This document shows positions 43,559-51,196 of a DNA stretch of 64,000 bases, piece by piece. Position numbers and translations under genes: made by a program. Source of the stretch: Arthrobacter gandavensis (lineage in GTDB: Bacteria > Actinomycetota > Actinomycetes > Actinomycetales > Micrococcaceae); the NCBI RefSeq assembly GCF_009192735.1, contig NZ_VTFU01000004.1:310001-374000 (forward strand), given 5' to 3'. The notes under the pieces are model-generated. The model did no database searches and was not told the origin of the DNA. It saw only the letters and a program-made list of their open reading frames with translations. The first letter of the stretch is position 1, and the number at the start of each line of letters is the position of its first letter.

Positions 43559-44536
43559 CTAGAGCGATGCTGCGCCGTCCGCGCCGCCGTCGGCTGCAGG
43601 CGCGGAACCGTCAGCAACGGACGCCTGACCGTCGGCAGTGGTGGTTTCGGCACTGTTGGCTCCGGCGTCCTTGGCTTCGGCAATCCGGGCAAACGCGTGG
43701 ATGTCGATGACCTCGCCGCGTGCCTTCGGGTCCACTCCGGCCGCCACGAGCGCATTCTCGGCCTGCGCCGGGCTGCCGGCCCAGCCGGACAGCGCCGCAC
43801 GCAGTGTCTTGCGGCGCTGGGCGAAGGCGGCATCGATCACGGCGAAGACCTCTTCACGGGTGGCCGTCGTTTCGAGCGGTTCATGCCGGGTGAACCCGAC
43901 CAGCCCGGAAGCGATCTTGGGTGCCGGCCAAAAGACGTTCATGCCAATGACGCCGGCCTTGCGCATGGTGGTGTACCACGCCGCTTTTACCGAAGGCACT
44001 CCATACACCTTGGAACCGGGAACGGCGGCCAGGCGGTCGGCCACCTCATCCTGAACCATGACCAGGCCGTGCCGCAGCGACGGAAAGCGTTCGAGCAGGT
44101 GCAGCACCACGGGCACGGCCACGTTGTACGGCAGGTTGGCCACCAGGGCCGTCGGCTCAACCGGCAGTTCCGTGATCCGCATCGCGTCGCCGAGCACCAC
44201 GTGAAGATCGTCGGCCTTCTCAGGCCGCCAGGACTGGACCGTCGCGGGCAGGCGCGCAGCCAGGACGGGATCGATTTCCACGGCGACCACCGATTGTGCA
44301 GCGTCCAGGAGTCCCAGGGTGAGTGACCCCAGGCCCGGACCAACCTCCAGCACCGTTTCATCAGGTCCAATGCCTGCCGCAGCGACTATCCGGCGGATGG
44401 TGTTGCCGTCGATGACGAAGTTCTGCCCGAGGGTCTTCGTGGGGCGTACTCCCAGCTCGTCAGCAAGGGCGCGGATATCAGTGGCACCCAGCAGCGGTTT
44501 TACCGGTGGACGGGAGGCGGAAGCGGATTCAGTCAC
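43559..44536 (-). CDS. rsmA: 16S rRNA (adenine1518/1519-N6,N6)-dimethyltransferase
   Basis: 325 residues. [19 protein letters not shown] precedes the SAM motif [31 protein letters not shown] contains the NLPY catalytic motif. [15 protein letters not shown] is the conserved C-terminal block. It dimethylates two adjacent adenines in helix 45 of 16S rRNA. The last 40 residues (Ala/Asp/Gly-rich) extend beyond the usual family end and look disordered. It is divergent from the XRE/TPR gene. Confidence 0.97.
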   Translation of the reverse strand: MTESASASRPPVKPLLGATDIRALADELGVRPTKTLGQNFVIDGNTIRRIVAAAGIGPDETVLEVGPGLGSLTLGLLDAAQSVVAVEIDPVLAARLPATVQSWRPEKADDLHVVLGDAMRITELPVEPTALVANLPYNVAVPVVLHLLERFPSLRHGLVMVQDEVADRLAAVPGSKVYGVPSVKAAWYTTMRKAGVIGMNVFWPAPKIASGLVGFTRHEPLETTATREEVFAVIDAAFAQRRKTLRAALSGWAGSPAQAENALVAAGVDPKARGEVIDIHAFARIAEAKDAGANSAETTTADGQASVADGSAPAADGGADGAASL

Positions 44537-44791
44537 TGAGTAATACTAGCCGAGCATGCCATCACGGTTCCGGGCGGGAACCCGCACACCGGCGGTCAAC
44601 GGGGGCTGATGTGTCCGTCAGTCCGGCCAGTCCCCCACCGCCGTAGAAGCCGCTGCCAGCCGTTCAATCGTCTTCATCGTGTTTCCTTCCGGAATCGGCA
44701 TGCACTCTGCCACCCCCGCTGGACGCTCGGTAGCATTTGGCTCGGAGGCACAGTTCAAGTGTCCCGCGGCCCGAGATCGGCGGAAACAACA

Positions 44792-46048
44792 ATGGGCAAA
44801 ACCTTCGGAAAACGGCTGCAATCCGTGCGCATGGACCGGCGGCTGACCCAGGCGGAACTTGGCGGCGACATGTTCCGGGCCCGTGATATTTCGCAGCTGG
44901 AAAAGGGCCGCAGGGAGCCCACGGGCGGTGCGGTGCGGCTGCTGGCCGAGCGGCTCACGGCGGTGCAGGGCTTCCCGCAGCCCCATCCCGGAGAGGACAG
45001 CCGTACGTTTCTTGAGTTCTCCGCCGCGCAGGCCTGGGATGAGCGGAATTACCCGGCATCGCGCAGATATTCCCAGCATGCTGCTGATGCCGCCCTGGCC
45101 GACGGCGACCCGATGGGCTGGTGGGAGCTGAGCTTCCTCGCCGCCGCATGCCTGCGCAGGATGCACCAGTATCAGGAGTGCATGGCCGAGGCGGAAATGC
45201 TGGCACTGCATCCGCTGGCAGCCGAGGGCCAGCCCCTGCGTCCGCAGGCCGAGACGCTGTTGGCAACGGCGTGCCAGGGATCCGGCCGCCTCCCGGAAGC
45301 GGTGAACCACGCACGGCGGGCGCTGGAGCTTGGCTTGTCGGCGAGGTTGGGCGCCGACGAGCTCGTCGAGGTCTACCAGGCGCTGATTGCGGCGCTGTCG
45401 GAGAGCGGCTACCAGGACGAGGCCTGGGGATACTGCCAGACCCTCCTCATCCCGCTCTTGGAGGCAACCCCTGACCGCCAGACGTGCGGCAAGGGGCACT
45501 GGGCCGTGGGAAACGTCGCCTTCCGCCGGGGGGACGCTGCCGCCGGAATCCGCCACCATACCCGCGCCGGCTCACTGCTGACGCCGGACGCGGATCTGGA
45601 GGTCTGGGCAGCGTTCAACCGTGCCTCGGCCGCGATGCGGCTGGCGGAGGGACTCCACGACGACGCGACACGGGAGTGCATGGTGCATGCGGAAACCGCC
45701 CTGTCGGTGGTGGGCGGCACCGAAGAAGAGGCACTTTCCCTTCAGCACAGCCGCGGCCGGTGGCTTCAATTGAGGGGAAACCACGTAGCGGCCGCCCGGG
45801 CACTTGGTGATGTGTACGCACACCGGGACGCGCTGTCGCCGCAGGATGCCGGTGAAGTGGCCCTGCACCTGGCTATCAGTGTTGCGGCCCTGGGCAGGTG
45901 CCGGGAAGCGGTTGATCTGTTGGATAAGAGTGCAGCGGCCTTCCATGCCGCAGGGGCCGTGGCACGGGCGGGCCATGCCGGCCGCCTGGCAGCGGAGGCG
46001 CGGACCGGAACCTCGGTGGACTTAACGAACCGGACCGGGTCCTGGTGA
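44792..46048 (+). CDS. XRE-type helix-turn-helix protein with TPR-like C-terminal domain
   Basis: 418 residues from the ATG at 44792 (GGAAA upstream); the frame is open further upstream but without coding character. An N-terminal helix-turn-helix (KRLQSVRMDRRLTQAELGGD, then ISQLEKGRREPT) is followed by about 330 residues of Ala-rich helical repeats resembling TPRs (SRRYSQHAADAALADGDPMG, ACQGSGRLPEAVNHARRALE). This layout is shared with regulators that sense peptides or proteins through the TPR part. The gene sits inside the usually conserved rpf-rsmA interval, divergent from rsmA and convergent with rpf. Its targets and signal are unknown. Confidence 0.85.
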   Translation: MGKTFGKRLQSVRMDRRLTQAELGGDMFRARDISQLEKGRREPTGGAVRLLAERLTAVQGFPQPHPGEDSRTFLEFSAAQAWDERNYPASRRYSQHAADAALADGDPMGWWELSFLAAACLRRMHQYQECMAEAEMLALHPLAAEGQPLRPQAETLLATACQGSGRLPEAVNHARRALELGLSARLGADELVEVYQALIAALSESGYQDEAWGYCQTLLIPLLEATPDRQTCGKGHWAVGNVAFRRGDAAAGIRHHTRAGSLLTPDADLEVWAAFNRASAAMRLAEGLHDDATRECMVHAETALSVVGGTEEEALSLQHSRGRWLQLRGNHVAAARALGDVYAHRDALSPQDAGEVALHLAISVAALGRCREAVDLLDKSAAAFHAAGAVARAGHAGRLAAEARTGTSVDLTNRTGSW

Positions 46049-46061
46049 GGTCCCGGTCCGG
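46030..46061. terminator. Hairpin at the convergent XRE/rpf junction
   Basis: CCGGACCGGG (46030-46039) and CCCGGTCCGG (46052-46061) form a perfect 10-bp stem that includes the stop codon of the XRE gene in its loop. No T-tract is seen. It may work in both directions. Confidence 0.5.
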
Positions 46062-46092
46062 ATTGTTGCAGAGGCTTAGCGTGCCTGCCCGC

Positions 46093-47229
46093 TCAGAGCA
46101 GGCCCAGCTTGGCGGCGCAGGCCGGCCAGTGGCCCCATCCTCCGTTGGCGCGCAGTTTCTCGGCGACGGCAATCTGCTGTTCCGGGGTGGCGTCGGCGGC
46201 GATCGGCGCATACTGGCCGCCTCCGGCTCCGAGCCAGCTCGAAACGCTGAACTGCAGGCCGCCGGAATAGCCGTTTCCGGTGTTGATATGCCAGTTTCCG
46301 TTGGACTCGCACTGCGCCAGCGCGGCCCATGTTCCACCGGAAGGTGCGGTGCCGCCGGGTGCCGACGGAGCGGGAGCGGCAGGCTTTTTCTTGGTGCCCA
46401 CTGCAATTTGTTCCGCGACCGGCGGGAGGGCAACGGTTTCGCTGACCAGGGTTCGGCTGGCCTCCACGCCGTCGACCAGGACGGTGCTGAACACGCGGAC
46501 GATCTCGCCCGGGGTTCCCTTGGCAGTGACCTTCTTCTCGCCCTCAAGCAGGTTGGGGTCAGGGACTTCGGTGGATTCGTAGGGCACCGGCTCGGTGACG
46601 GTGTCCTGCTCGCCGGGCTGCACGCGGGTAATCTTCAGCGCCATGCCGTCCACCAGGGCAGTGCTGGCCGGGACGGTCAGGCGGTCTGTTGCGGCCAGGG
46701 TGATGCCCGCTTCATCGAGCAGTTCGGCGACGGTTCCCGATGTCGTCGGGCGGTCATAGGACGTGCCGTCCATGACCATCGTGACCGTCTTGGGGGTGGA
46801 AATCGAAAGCCGGTCATTGAGCCCGTTCAGCGCGGTGTCCAGCGAAGCGGACACCGCCGAGTTCGAGGCGACGCGAAGCTCCGACACCAGATCGGCCACG
46901 GTCTGGCCGGTGGTGCTGACCGTGTGGCCTTCACCGTCCAGCGTCACGTCAACCGTTTTGGCCTTGAAGACCTCGATGGCGGTCCCGTCGGTGACCTCCT
47001 CGGTCAGGGCCGGACTCACGCGGTCCGCCGCGGTGACCTGTACATCGGCCTTTTGAAGGACCTCGGCAACCGTGCCTCCGAAGGTCATCACGTCAGTGCT
47101 TTGACCATCGACGGTCAGGGAAACGGATTTGTTGGTGCCGATGAACGCCACCAGCCCCAGGATGAGGGCAACCATGACGACGGCCTGCCCGGTCAGTTTT
47201 ACCCCACGCCTCACGAGTGCATGTGCCAC
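46093..47229 (-). CDS. rpfB: RpfB-like resuscitation-promoting factor
   Basis: About 379 residues from the GTG at 47229, placed just before the membrane segment LTGQAVVMVALILGLVAF; the exact start is uncertain because several GTG codons are nearby. Three DUF348 repeats follow (such as VSLTVDGQSTDVMTFGGTVA), then a G5 domain (TEPVPYESTEVPDPNLLEGE) and a C-terminal Rpf domain (WAALAQCESNGNWHINTGNG, then YSGGLQFSVSSWLGAGG). The Glu in CESNGNW is the catalytic residue of this lysozyme-like fold. Rpf proteins cleave peptidoglycan and promote growth out of dormancy. The gene follows tatD in the conserved tatD-rpf-rsmA-ispE order. Confidence 0.95.
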   Translation of the reverse strand: MAHALVRRGVKLTGQAVVMVALILGLVAFIGTNKSVSLTVDGQSTDVMTFGGTVAEVLQKADVQVTAADRVSPALTEEVTDGTAIEVFKAKTVDVTLDGEGHTVSTTGQTVADLVSELRVASNSAVSASLDTALNGLNDRLSISTPKTVTMVMDGTSYDRPTTSGTVAELLDEAGITLAATDRLTVPASTALVDGMALKITRVQPGEQDTVTEPVPYESTEVPDPNLLEGEKKVTAKGTPGEIVRVFSTVLVDGVEASRTLVSETVALPPVAEQIAVGTKKKPAAPAPSAPGGTAPSGGTWAALAQCESNGNWHINTGNGYSGGLQFSVSSWLGAGGGQYAPIAADATPEQQIAVAEKLRANGGWGHWPACAAKLGLL

Positions 47230-47455
47230 GAAATTCCAAACGTTATGAGCGTCCGGGCACGGGGATAAGGGCGCGCGGCACCGTTCTCCCCGGATCGCAC
47301 GGGGCGGAGCTTTGCACAGGCGTGGAACCGCAGCCGGAACCGGGCACAGGGGCATCGCCGCATCTCAACTGAAATGAGCGCGCAACTGTTCACAGGACGG
47401 TGCGTGGTTCAGTATTAGTTCCGGTGCCTTCCCCGACCCCGGCTAATAGGTCCCT
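47230..47455 (-). other. Long rpf leader / intergenic region
   Basis: About 220 bp between the candidate promoter and the rpf start have no coding character. Small inverted repeats are visible, for example CTCATTTCAGTTGAG on the minus strand, but no riboswitch core that I can recognise. With the promoter and the DNA up to the tatD stop (47590), the whole non-coding gap is 361 bp. Confidence 0.4.
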
Positions 47456-47484
47456 ACCGTAACCGAACCGTGATGTGAGGGCAA
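47456..47484 (-). promoter_or_regulatory. Candidate sigma-70 promoter of rpf
   Basis: On the minus strand TTGCCC (47484-47479) and TACGGT (47461-47456) are separated by 17 bp. A transcript would start near 47449, leaving a leader of about 220 nt. This is a pattern match only. Confidence 0.4.
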
Positions 47485-47590
47485 CCCGAGTATTTTGAGG
47501 TTTTTGTGACGCAGGTGACACAAGTGGTTTGGGTCACGGCGCCGCCGTCCCGTGCCACCGTCCTTCTCCATTGCCTGTAAAGGGCAGTGC

Positions 47591-48508
47591 TTAGAGGGCG
47601 GAACCGTCCGCCCAGGAGCCGTAGACCCGAACCGTATTCTCGACCAAATCGGTACCGAGTTCAGCAACATCCACTCCCAGCTGGGCAGCCATGAACCGGA
47701 CCGTGAATGGCACCATATAGCTGGCATTTGGGCGGCCACGGTACGGATGCGGGGTGAGGAAAGGGGAATCAGTCTCCACCAGCAGGAGCTCACGCCGCGC
47801 CACTGCAAGGGCCTCACGGAGGTTTCCGGCGTTCTTGAAGGTGAGGGTGCCGGCGAAGGACATGTTCCATCCGTTTTCATTACAGATCCGGGCCAGATCC
47901 CGGTCGCCGGAGAAACAGTGGAAAACGACGTTCTCCGGGGCTCCCTCCTCCAGCAGGACCCGCACGACGTCGTCGTGGGCGTCCCGGTCGTGGATCTGCA
48001 GGGCCAGGCCCAGCCGCTTGGCGATGTCGATGTGCCGGCGGAATGAATACTGCTGGCGCTCGACGCCGTCGGAGCCGGTGCGGAAATAGTCCAGGCCGGT
48101 TTCACCGATGCCGCGCACCCGGGGGTGCCTTGTCAGTGCTTCGATTTCTTCCAGCGCGGCGTCCAGCGAACCCGCCGCCGCCAGCACCGGAGCGTCATTG
48201 GGATGGATTGCCACCGCACCGAGCAGCCGCGGTTCCCCGTCCAGGACCCGAACCGTAAAGCGGGACGATTCCAGATCCGTTCCCACCTGCACCGCACCGC
48301 GGACACCCGCCGATTCGGCTGCGTCCATGGCCTCGCGGACGCCAGCGGTGCCGGTCTCGCCCGGGGCAAAATCCAAGTGGGTGTGGTTGTCAATAACCGG
48401 CACCGGAAGCGGTTCCGGCGCCGGAGGGTAGGGTTTCCCCGAGCCGGAAGCAAAGTCCAGATAAGCGGCGGGGATTTCGCCCGGAACATAACCACTGTCA
48501 TTACACAT
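47591..48508 (-). CDS. tatD: TatD-family metal-dependent DNase
   Basis: 305 residues from the ATG at 48508. Metal ligands are recognisable: DNHTHLDF (HxH), GETGLDYF (Glu), QIHDRDAHDD (His), VFHCFSGD (His) and LLVETDSPFLTPHPYRG (Asp). TatD enzymes are cytoplasmic 3'-5' exonucleases/deoxyribonucleases of the amidohydrolase fold. metG, which usually lies upstream in other Actinobacteria, is absent here; a divergent MoxR gene takes its place. A start 13 codons upstream is possible. Confidence 0.95.
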   Translation of the reverse strand: MCNDSGYVPGEIPAAYLDFASGSGKPYPPAPEPLPVPVIDNHTHLDFAPGETGTAGVREAMDAAESAGVRGAVQVGTDLESSRFTVRVLDGEPRLLGAVAIHPNDAPVLAAAGSLDAALEEIEALTRHPRVRGIGETGLDYFRTGSDGVERQQYSFRRHIDIAKRLGLALQIHDRDAHDDVVRVLLEEGAPENVVFHCFSGDRDLARICNENGWNMSFAGTLTFKNAGNLREALAVARRELLLVETDSPFLTPHPYRGRPNASYMVPFTVRFMAAQLGVDVAELGTDLVENTVRVYGSWADGSAL

Positions 48509-48635
48509 GTCCTTAACCCTAAGTGAGCTTGTAACCTGTACAGACATAGGCCGCCGCCTAACCGGCGGAGCCTTTTCAGCGTCGCTAGCGGCTCCCGTCC
48601 CGGGTTCCCTGCGATCCCCGGCTTGGAAGGTATCC

Positions 48636-49709
48636 ATGGACGCTCGAAATCCCGCAGCCACCGCACAGTATTCCGGGAACGTCCCCGCAGCGGCGGCACC
48701 CGGGGAACCGGCCGCTTGGAACCGCAGGGCAGAGACCCCTCCGGATGCCGAGGCGTTCCACAAGGCAGCATCGGGCATCCTCGCATCCATCAACACCGTC
48801 ATTGACGGCAAGGAGGAGGCAGCGTCCCTGGTGCTGACGGTCCTGCTTGCCCAGGGACACGTGCTCTTGGAAGACGTTCCCGGAGTCGGCAAGACGCTTC
48901 TCGCCAAGACGCTCGCGCGGACCATCGACTGCTCCGTCACCCGGATCCAATTCACTCCGGACCTGCTGCCCTCGGACGTCACGGGCGTTTCGATCTACAA
49001 CCAGGATTCCCACCGGTTCGAGTTCCGCCAGGGACCCATCTTCGCGAACATCGTGATCGGTGATGAAATCAACCGCGCCTCCGCCAAGACCCAATCAGCC
49101 CTGCTGGAGTGCATGGAGGAACGCCAGGTGACGGTGGACGGCGGCACGTACCGGCTGGCCGAGCCCTTCATGGTGGTGGCTACCCAGAACCCCATCGAGA
49201 TGGAGGGCACCTATCCCCTCCCCGAGGCCCAGCGAGACCGGTTCATGGCGCGCATTTCCATGGGTTACCCGGATGCCCGGTCGGAAATCGAAATGCTGGA
49301 GTCCCATCAGTCGACGTCGCCGCTGGACAAGGTTGCCGCCGTCGTCGACGTCGGTGAAGTCGCTGCCATGACGGCCCGGGTGCGGGATATCTTCGTTTCC
49401 AGTGCCGTGAAGGAATACACCGTGGCCATCGGCCGGGCTACCCGTGAACACGCCCATCTGAGGCTTGGCGCCAGTCCCAGGGCGCTGCTGCAGCTGCTGC
49501 GGGCCGCCAAGGCCCACGCAGCCCTGGCGGGGCGGGATTTTGTTCTGCCGGATGACATCTCGCATTTGGCCGACGCGGTGCTCGCGCACCGGATTATCCT
49601 GGACCGCAAAGCGGCCAGCTCCGGCGAAACGCCAAGCGGCTTGCTGGCCCACCTGCTGGCCCGCGTTCCCGTACCGCGCAGCCCGGCCGGCGAGCGCATG
49701 AGGCGGTAA
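48636..49709 (+). CDS. MoxR-family AAA+ ATPase
   Basis: 357 residues from the ATG at 48636, which has GGAAGG six bases upstream; the frame is open earlier, but that part overlaps the divergent tatD start. Walker A is EDVPGVGKTLLAKTLA. Walker B with the MoxR context is IVIGDEINRASAKTQSALLE, followed by FMVVATQNPIEMEGTYPLPE. MoxR proteins are chaperone-like ATPases that help mature or insert partner proteins. The DUF58 and transglutaminase genes follow in the typical MoxR-DUF58-TgpA operon, so they are its likely clients. Confidence 0.96.
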   Translation: MDARNPAATAQYSGNVPAAAAPGEPAAWNRRAETPPDAEAFHKAASGILASINTVIDGKEEAASLVLTVLLAQGHVLLEDVPGVGKTLLAKTLARTIDCSVTRIQFTPDLLPSDVTGVSIYNQDSHRFEFRQGPIFANIVIGDEINRASAKTQSALLECMEERQVTVDGGTYRLAEPFMVVATQNPIEMEGTYPLPEAQRDRFMARISMGYPDARSEIEMLESHQSTSPLDKVAAVVDVGEVAAMTARVRDIFVSSAVKEYTVAIGRATREHAHLRLGASPRALLQLLRAAKAHAALAGRDFVLPDDISHLADAVLAHRIILDRKAASSGETPSGLLAHLLARVPVPRSPAGERMRR

Positions 49710-49774
49710 ACAGCAGTAAAACCCGCCAGGATTTCCGTTAGTGACGTACGCACCACCATCTGTGGGAAGGCTTC

Positions 49775-51196
49775 ATGGAATCAGCGACAACACGGCTCCT
49801 CACACCGCGCGGCTGGGGCCTGATGCTGGCGGGTTTGGCGGCACTGCTCATGGCACAGGTCATGGGCCGCCGGGACGTCCTTGTCCTCGCGGTGTTCCTG
49901 CTGGCGCTGCCGCTGCTGTCAGCCCTGGCGCTGCGCCTGGTGAAGCCTGTGTTCGACGTCGAACGCACCTTCAGTTCGGGGACGGTGGAAACGGGAATCC
50001 CGGTGACTGTGGTGCTTACGCTGCGCACCCCCCGGCCCGTCCGGGAGAGCGCCACCATGAGGGAAGGACTGCCCCTGCGCTTCGGGGAAAGCCCGGTGTT
50101 TCGGTTTCCGGCGCGGTTCACTGCTCCGGACGGCGCCAGCAGTTATGAATACCAGCTTCGCTCTGCCCGTCGGGGACTGTTTCCGATCGGACCCGTCACG
50201 GCGGAATTCCAGGACCTCTTTGGGCTCGCCCGCCGCCGGCACACCCTTGGCACCGCAGACTCCCTGGTGGTTTCCCCGGCGCCGCGGGCCCTGCCCCGCA
50301 CGCCGCTGGGCGGTCCGCGCGGAACGGAGGGATCGGTTTCCAACCCCCGCCGCGGCAGCCCCAGCGAGGATGACGTGTCCACCCGGGAATACCGTTCCGG
50401 AGATCCAATGCGCCGCGTCCATTGGGCGGCCACAGCGCGGCATGGGGAATTGATGGTCCGGCAGGAAGAACCGGTGACATCCCCCGGCGCCACCCTGCTG
50501 ATCGATGCGAGGGAAGGCTGCTATGCCGGCGGTGTCGCCTCCACCCTGTGGCTGGAACCTGCCGGCGGCAACGGTCTGTCCACCTCCGAATCCTTTGAAT
50601 GGGCGGTGACCGCCGCAGTCTCCGCGGCTGCGCATTTGGTCGAAAACGGCTATTCGCTTCACCTGCTGGATGCATTTGCACGCCCCGGCCTCGCCCGCTC
50701 CCCCTCAGCTCCGGAACCCCGGCAGCGCGACTTCAATGGCCCCACCGGGCTGCAGGATATTGCCGACGGGCTGGCGGCCTTGGGGCTGGAGTCCGGCGCT
50801 CCGGAGCGGCAGCGGAACTCCGGCGACGGCGATGCCGCCGGTAGCGGCGGGGACACCGACCACACCCCGGGTAACGGCGGCGGAGCTTTTGGAGATGCGC
50901 TCCTGGACTCCCTGGCCCAGCGCCGGCGTGGCCCCCTGGTGGCCGTGCTGGGACGCCTGACTGCCGAGGAAGCCCAGCGGCTGGCTCCGGCTGCCGACTA
51001 TGCGTCCCGTGCCTGCGCGATCCTGGTGGTCGACCGGTTGCCGGAAGCCGCCCCCGCGCTGGCCGTCCTGCGGGCCGGCGGCTGGGACGCCTCGGCAGCC
51101 ACCCCCGAGTCCGACCCCGCCCGCGTCTGGGCAGCGTTTGGGGATCCCTCAGTCCTTCCCGTTCCCGTTTCCACCGCACGGGAGGACCGCCCATGA
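49775..51196 (+). CDS. DUF58 membrane protein
   Basis: 473 residues with two N-terminal membrane helices (about 10-60), a beta-rich middle (FPARFTAPDGASSYEYQLRS) and the DUF58 signature STREYRSGDPMRRVHWAATA, followed by a vWA-like stretch (TLLIDAREG). The family nearly always partners MoxR ATPases and transglutaminase-like proteins, and the assembly is thought to act at the cell envelope. It overlaps the transglutaminase gene by four bases (ATGA). A Gly/Asp-rich insert near residues 345-370 is probably a flexible loop. Confidence 0.93.
   Translation: MESATTRLLTPRGWGLMLAGLAALLMAQVMGRRDVLVLAVFLLALPLLSALALRLVKPVFDVERTFSSGTVETGIPVTVVLTLRTPRPVRESATMREGLPLRFGESPVFRFPARFTAPDGASSYEYQLRSARRGLFPIGPVTAEFQDLFGLARRRHTLGTADSLVVSPAPRALPRTPLGGPRGTEGSVSNPRRGSPSEDDVSTREYRSGDPMRRVHWAATARHGELMVRQEEPVTSPGATLLIDAREGCYAGGVASTLWLEPAGGNGLSTSESFEWAVTAAVSAAAHLVENGYSLHLLDAFARPGLARSPSAPEPRQRDFNGPTGLQDIADGLAALGLESGAPERQRNSGDGDAAGSGGDTDHTPGNGGGAFGDALLDSLAQRRRGPLVAVLGRLTAEEAQRLAPAADYASRACAILVVDRLPEAAPALAVLRAGGWDASAATPESDPARVWAAFGDPSVLPVPVSTAREDRP

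Noticed and set aside
47230-47590. c-di-AMP (ydaO-type) riboswitch in front of rpf, as in some Actinobacteria
   Set aside because: I could not find the conserved riboswitch core in the leader. A covariance-model search would settle it.
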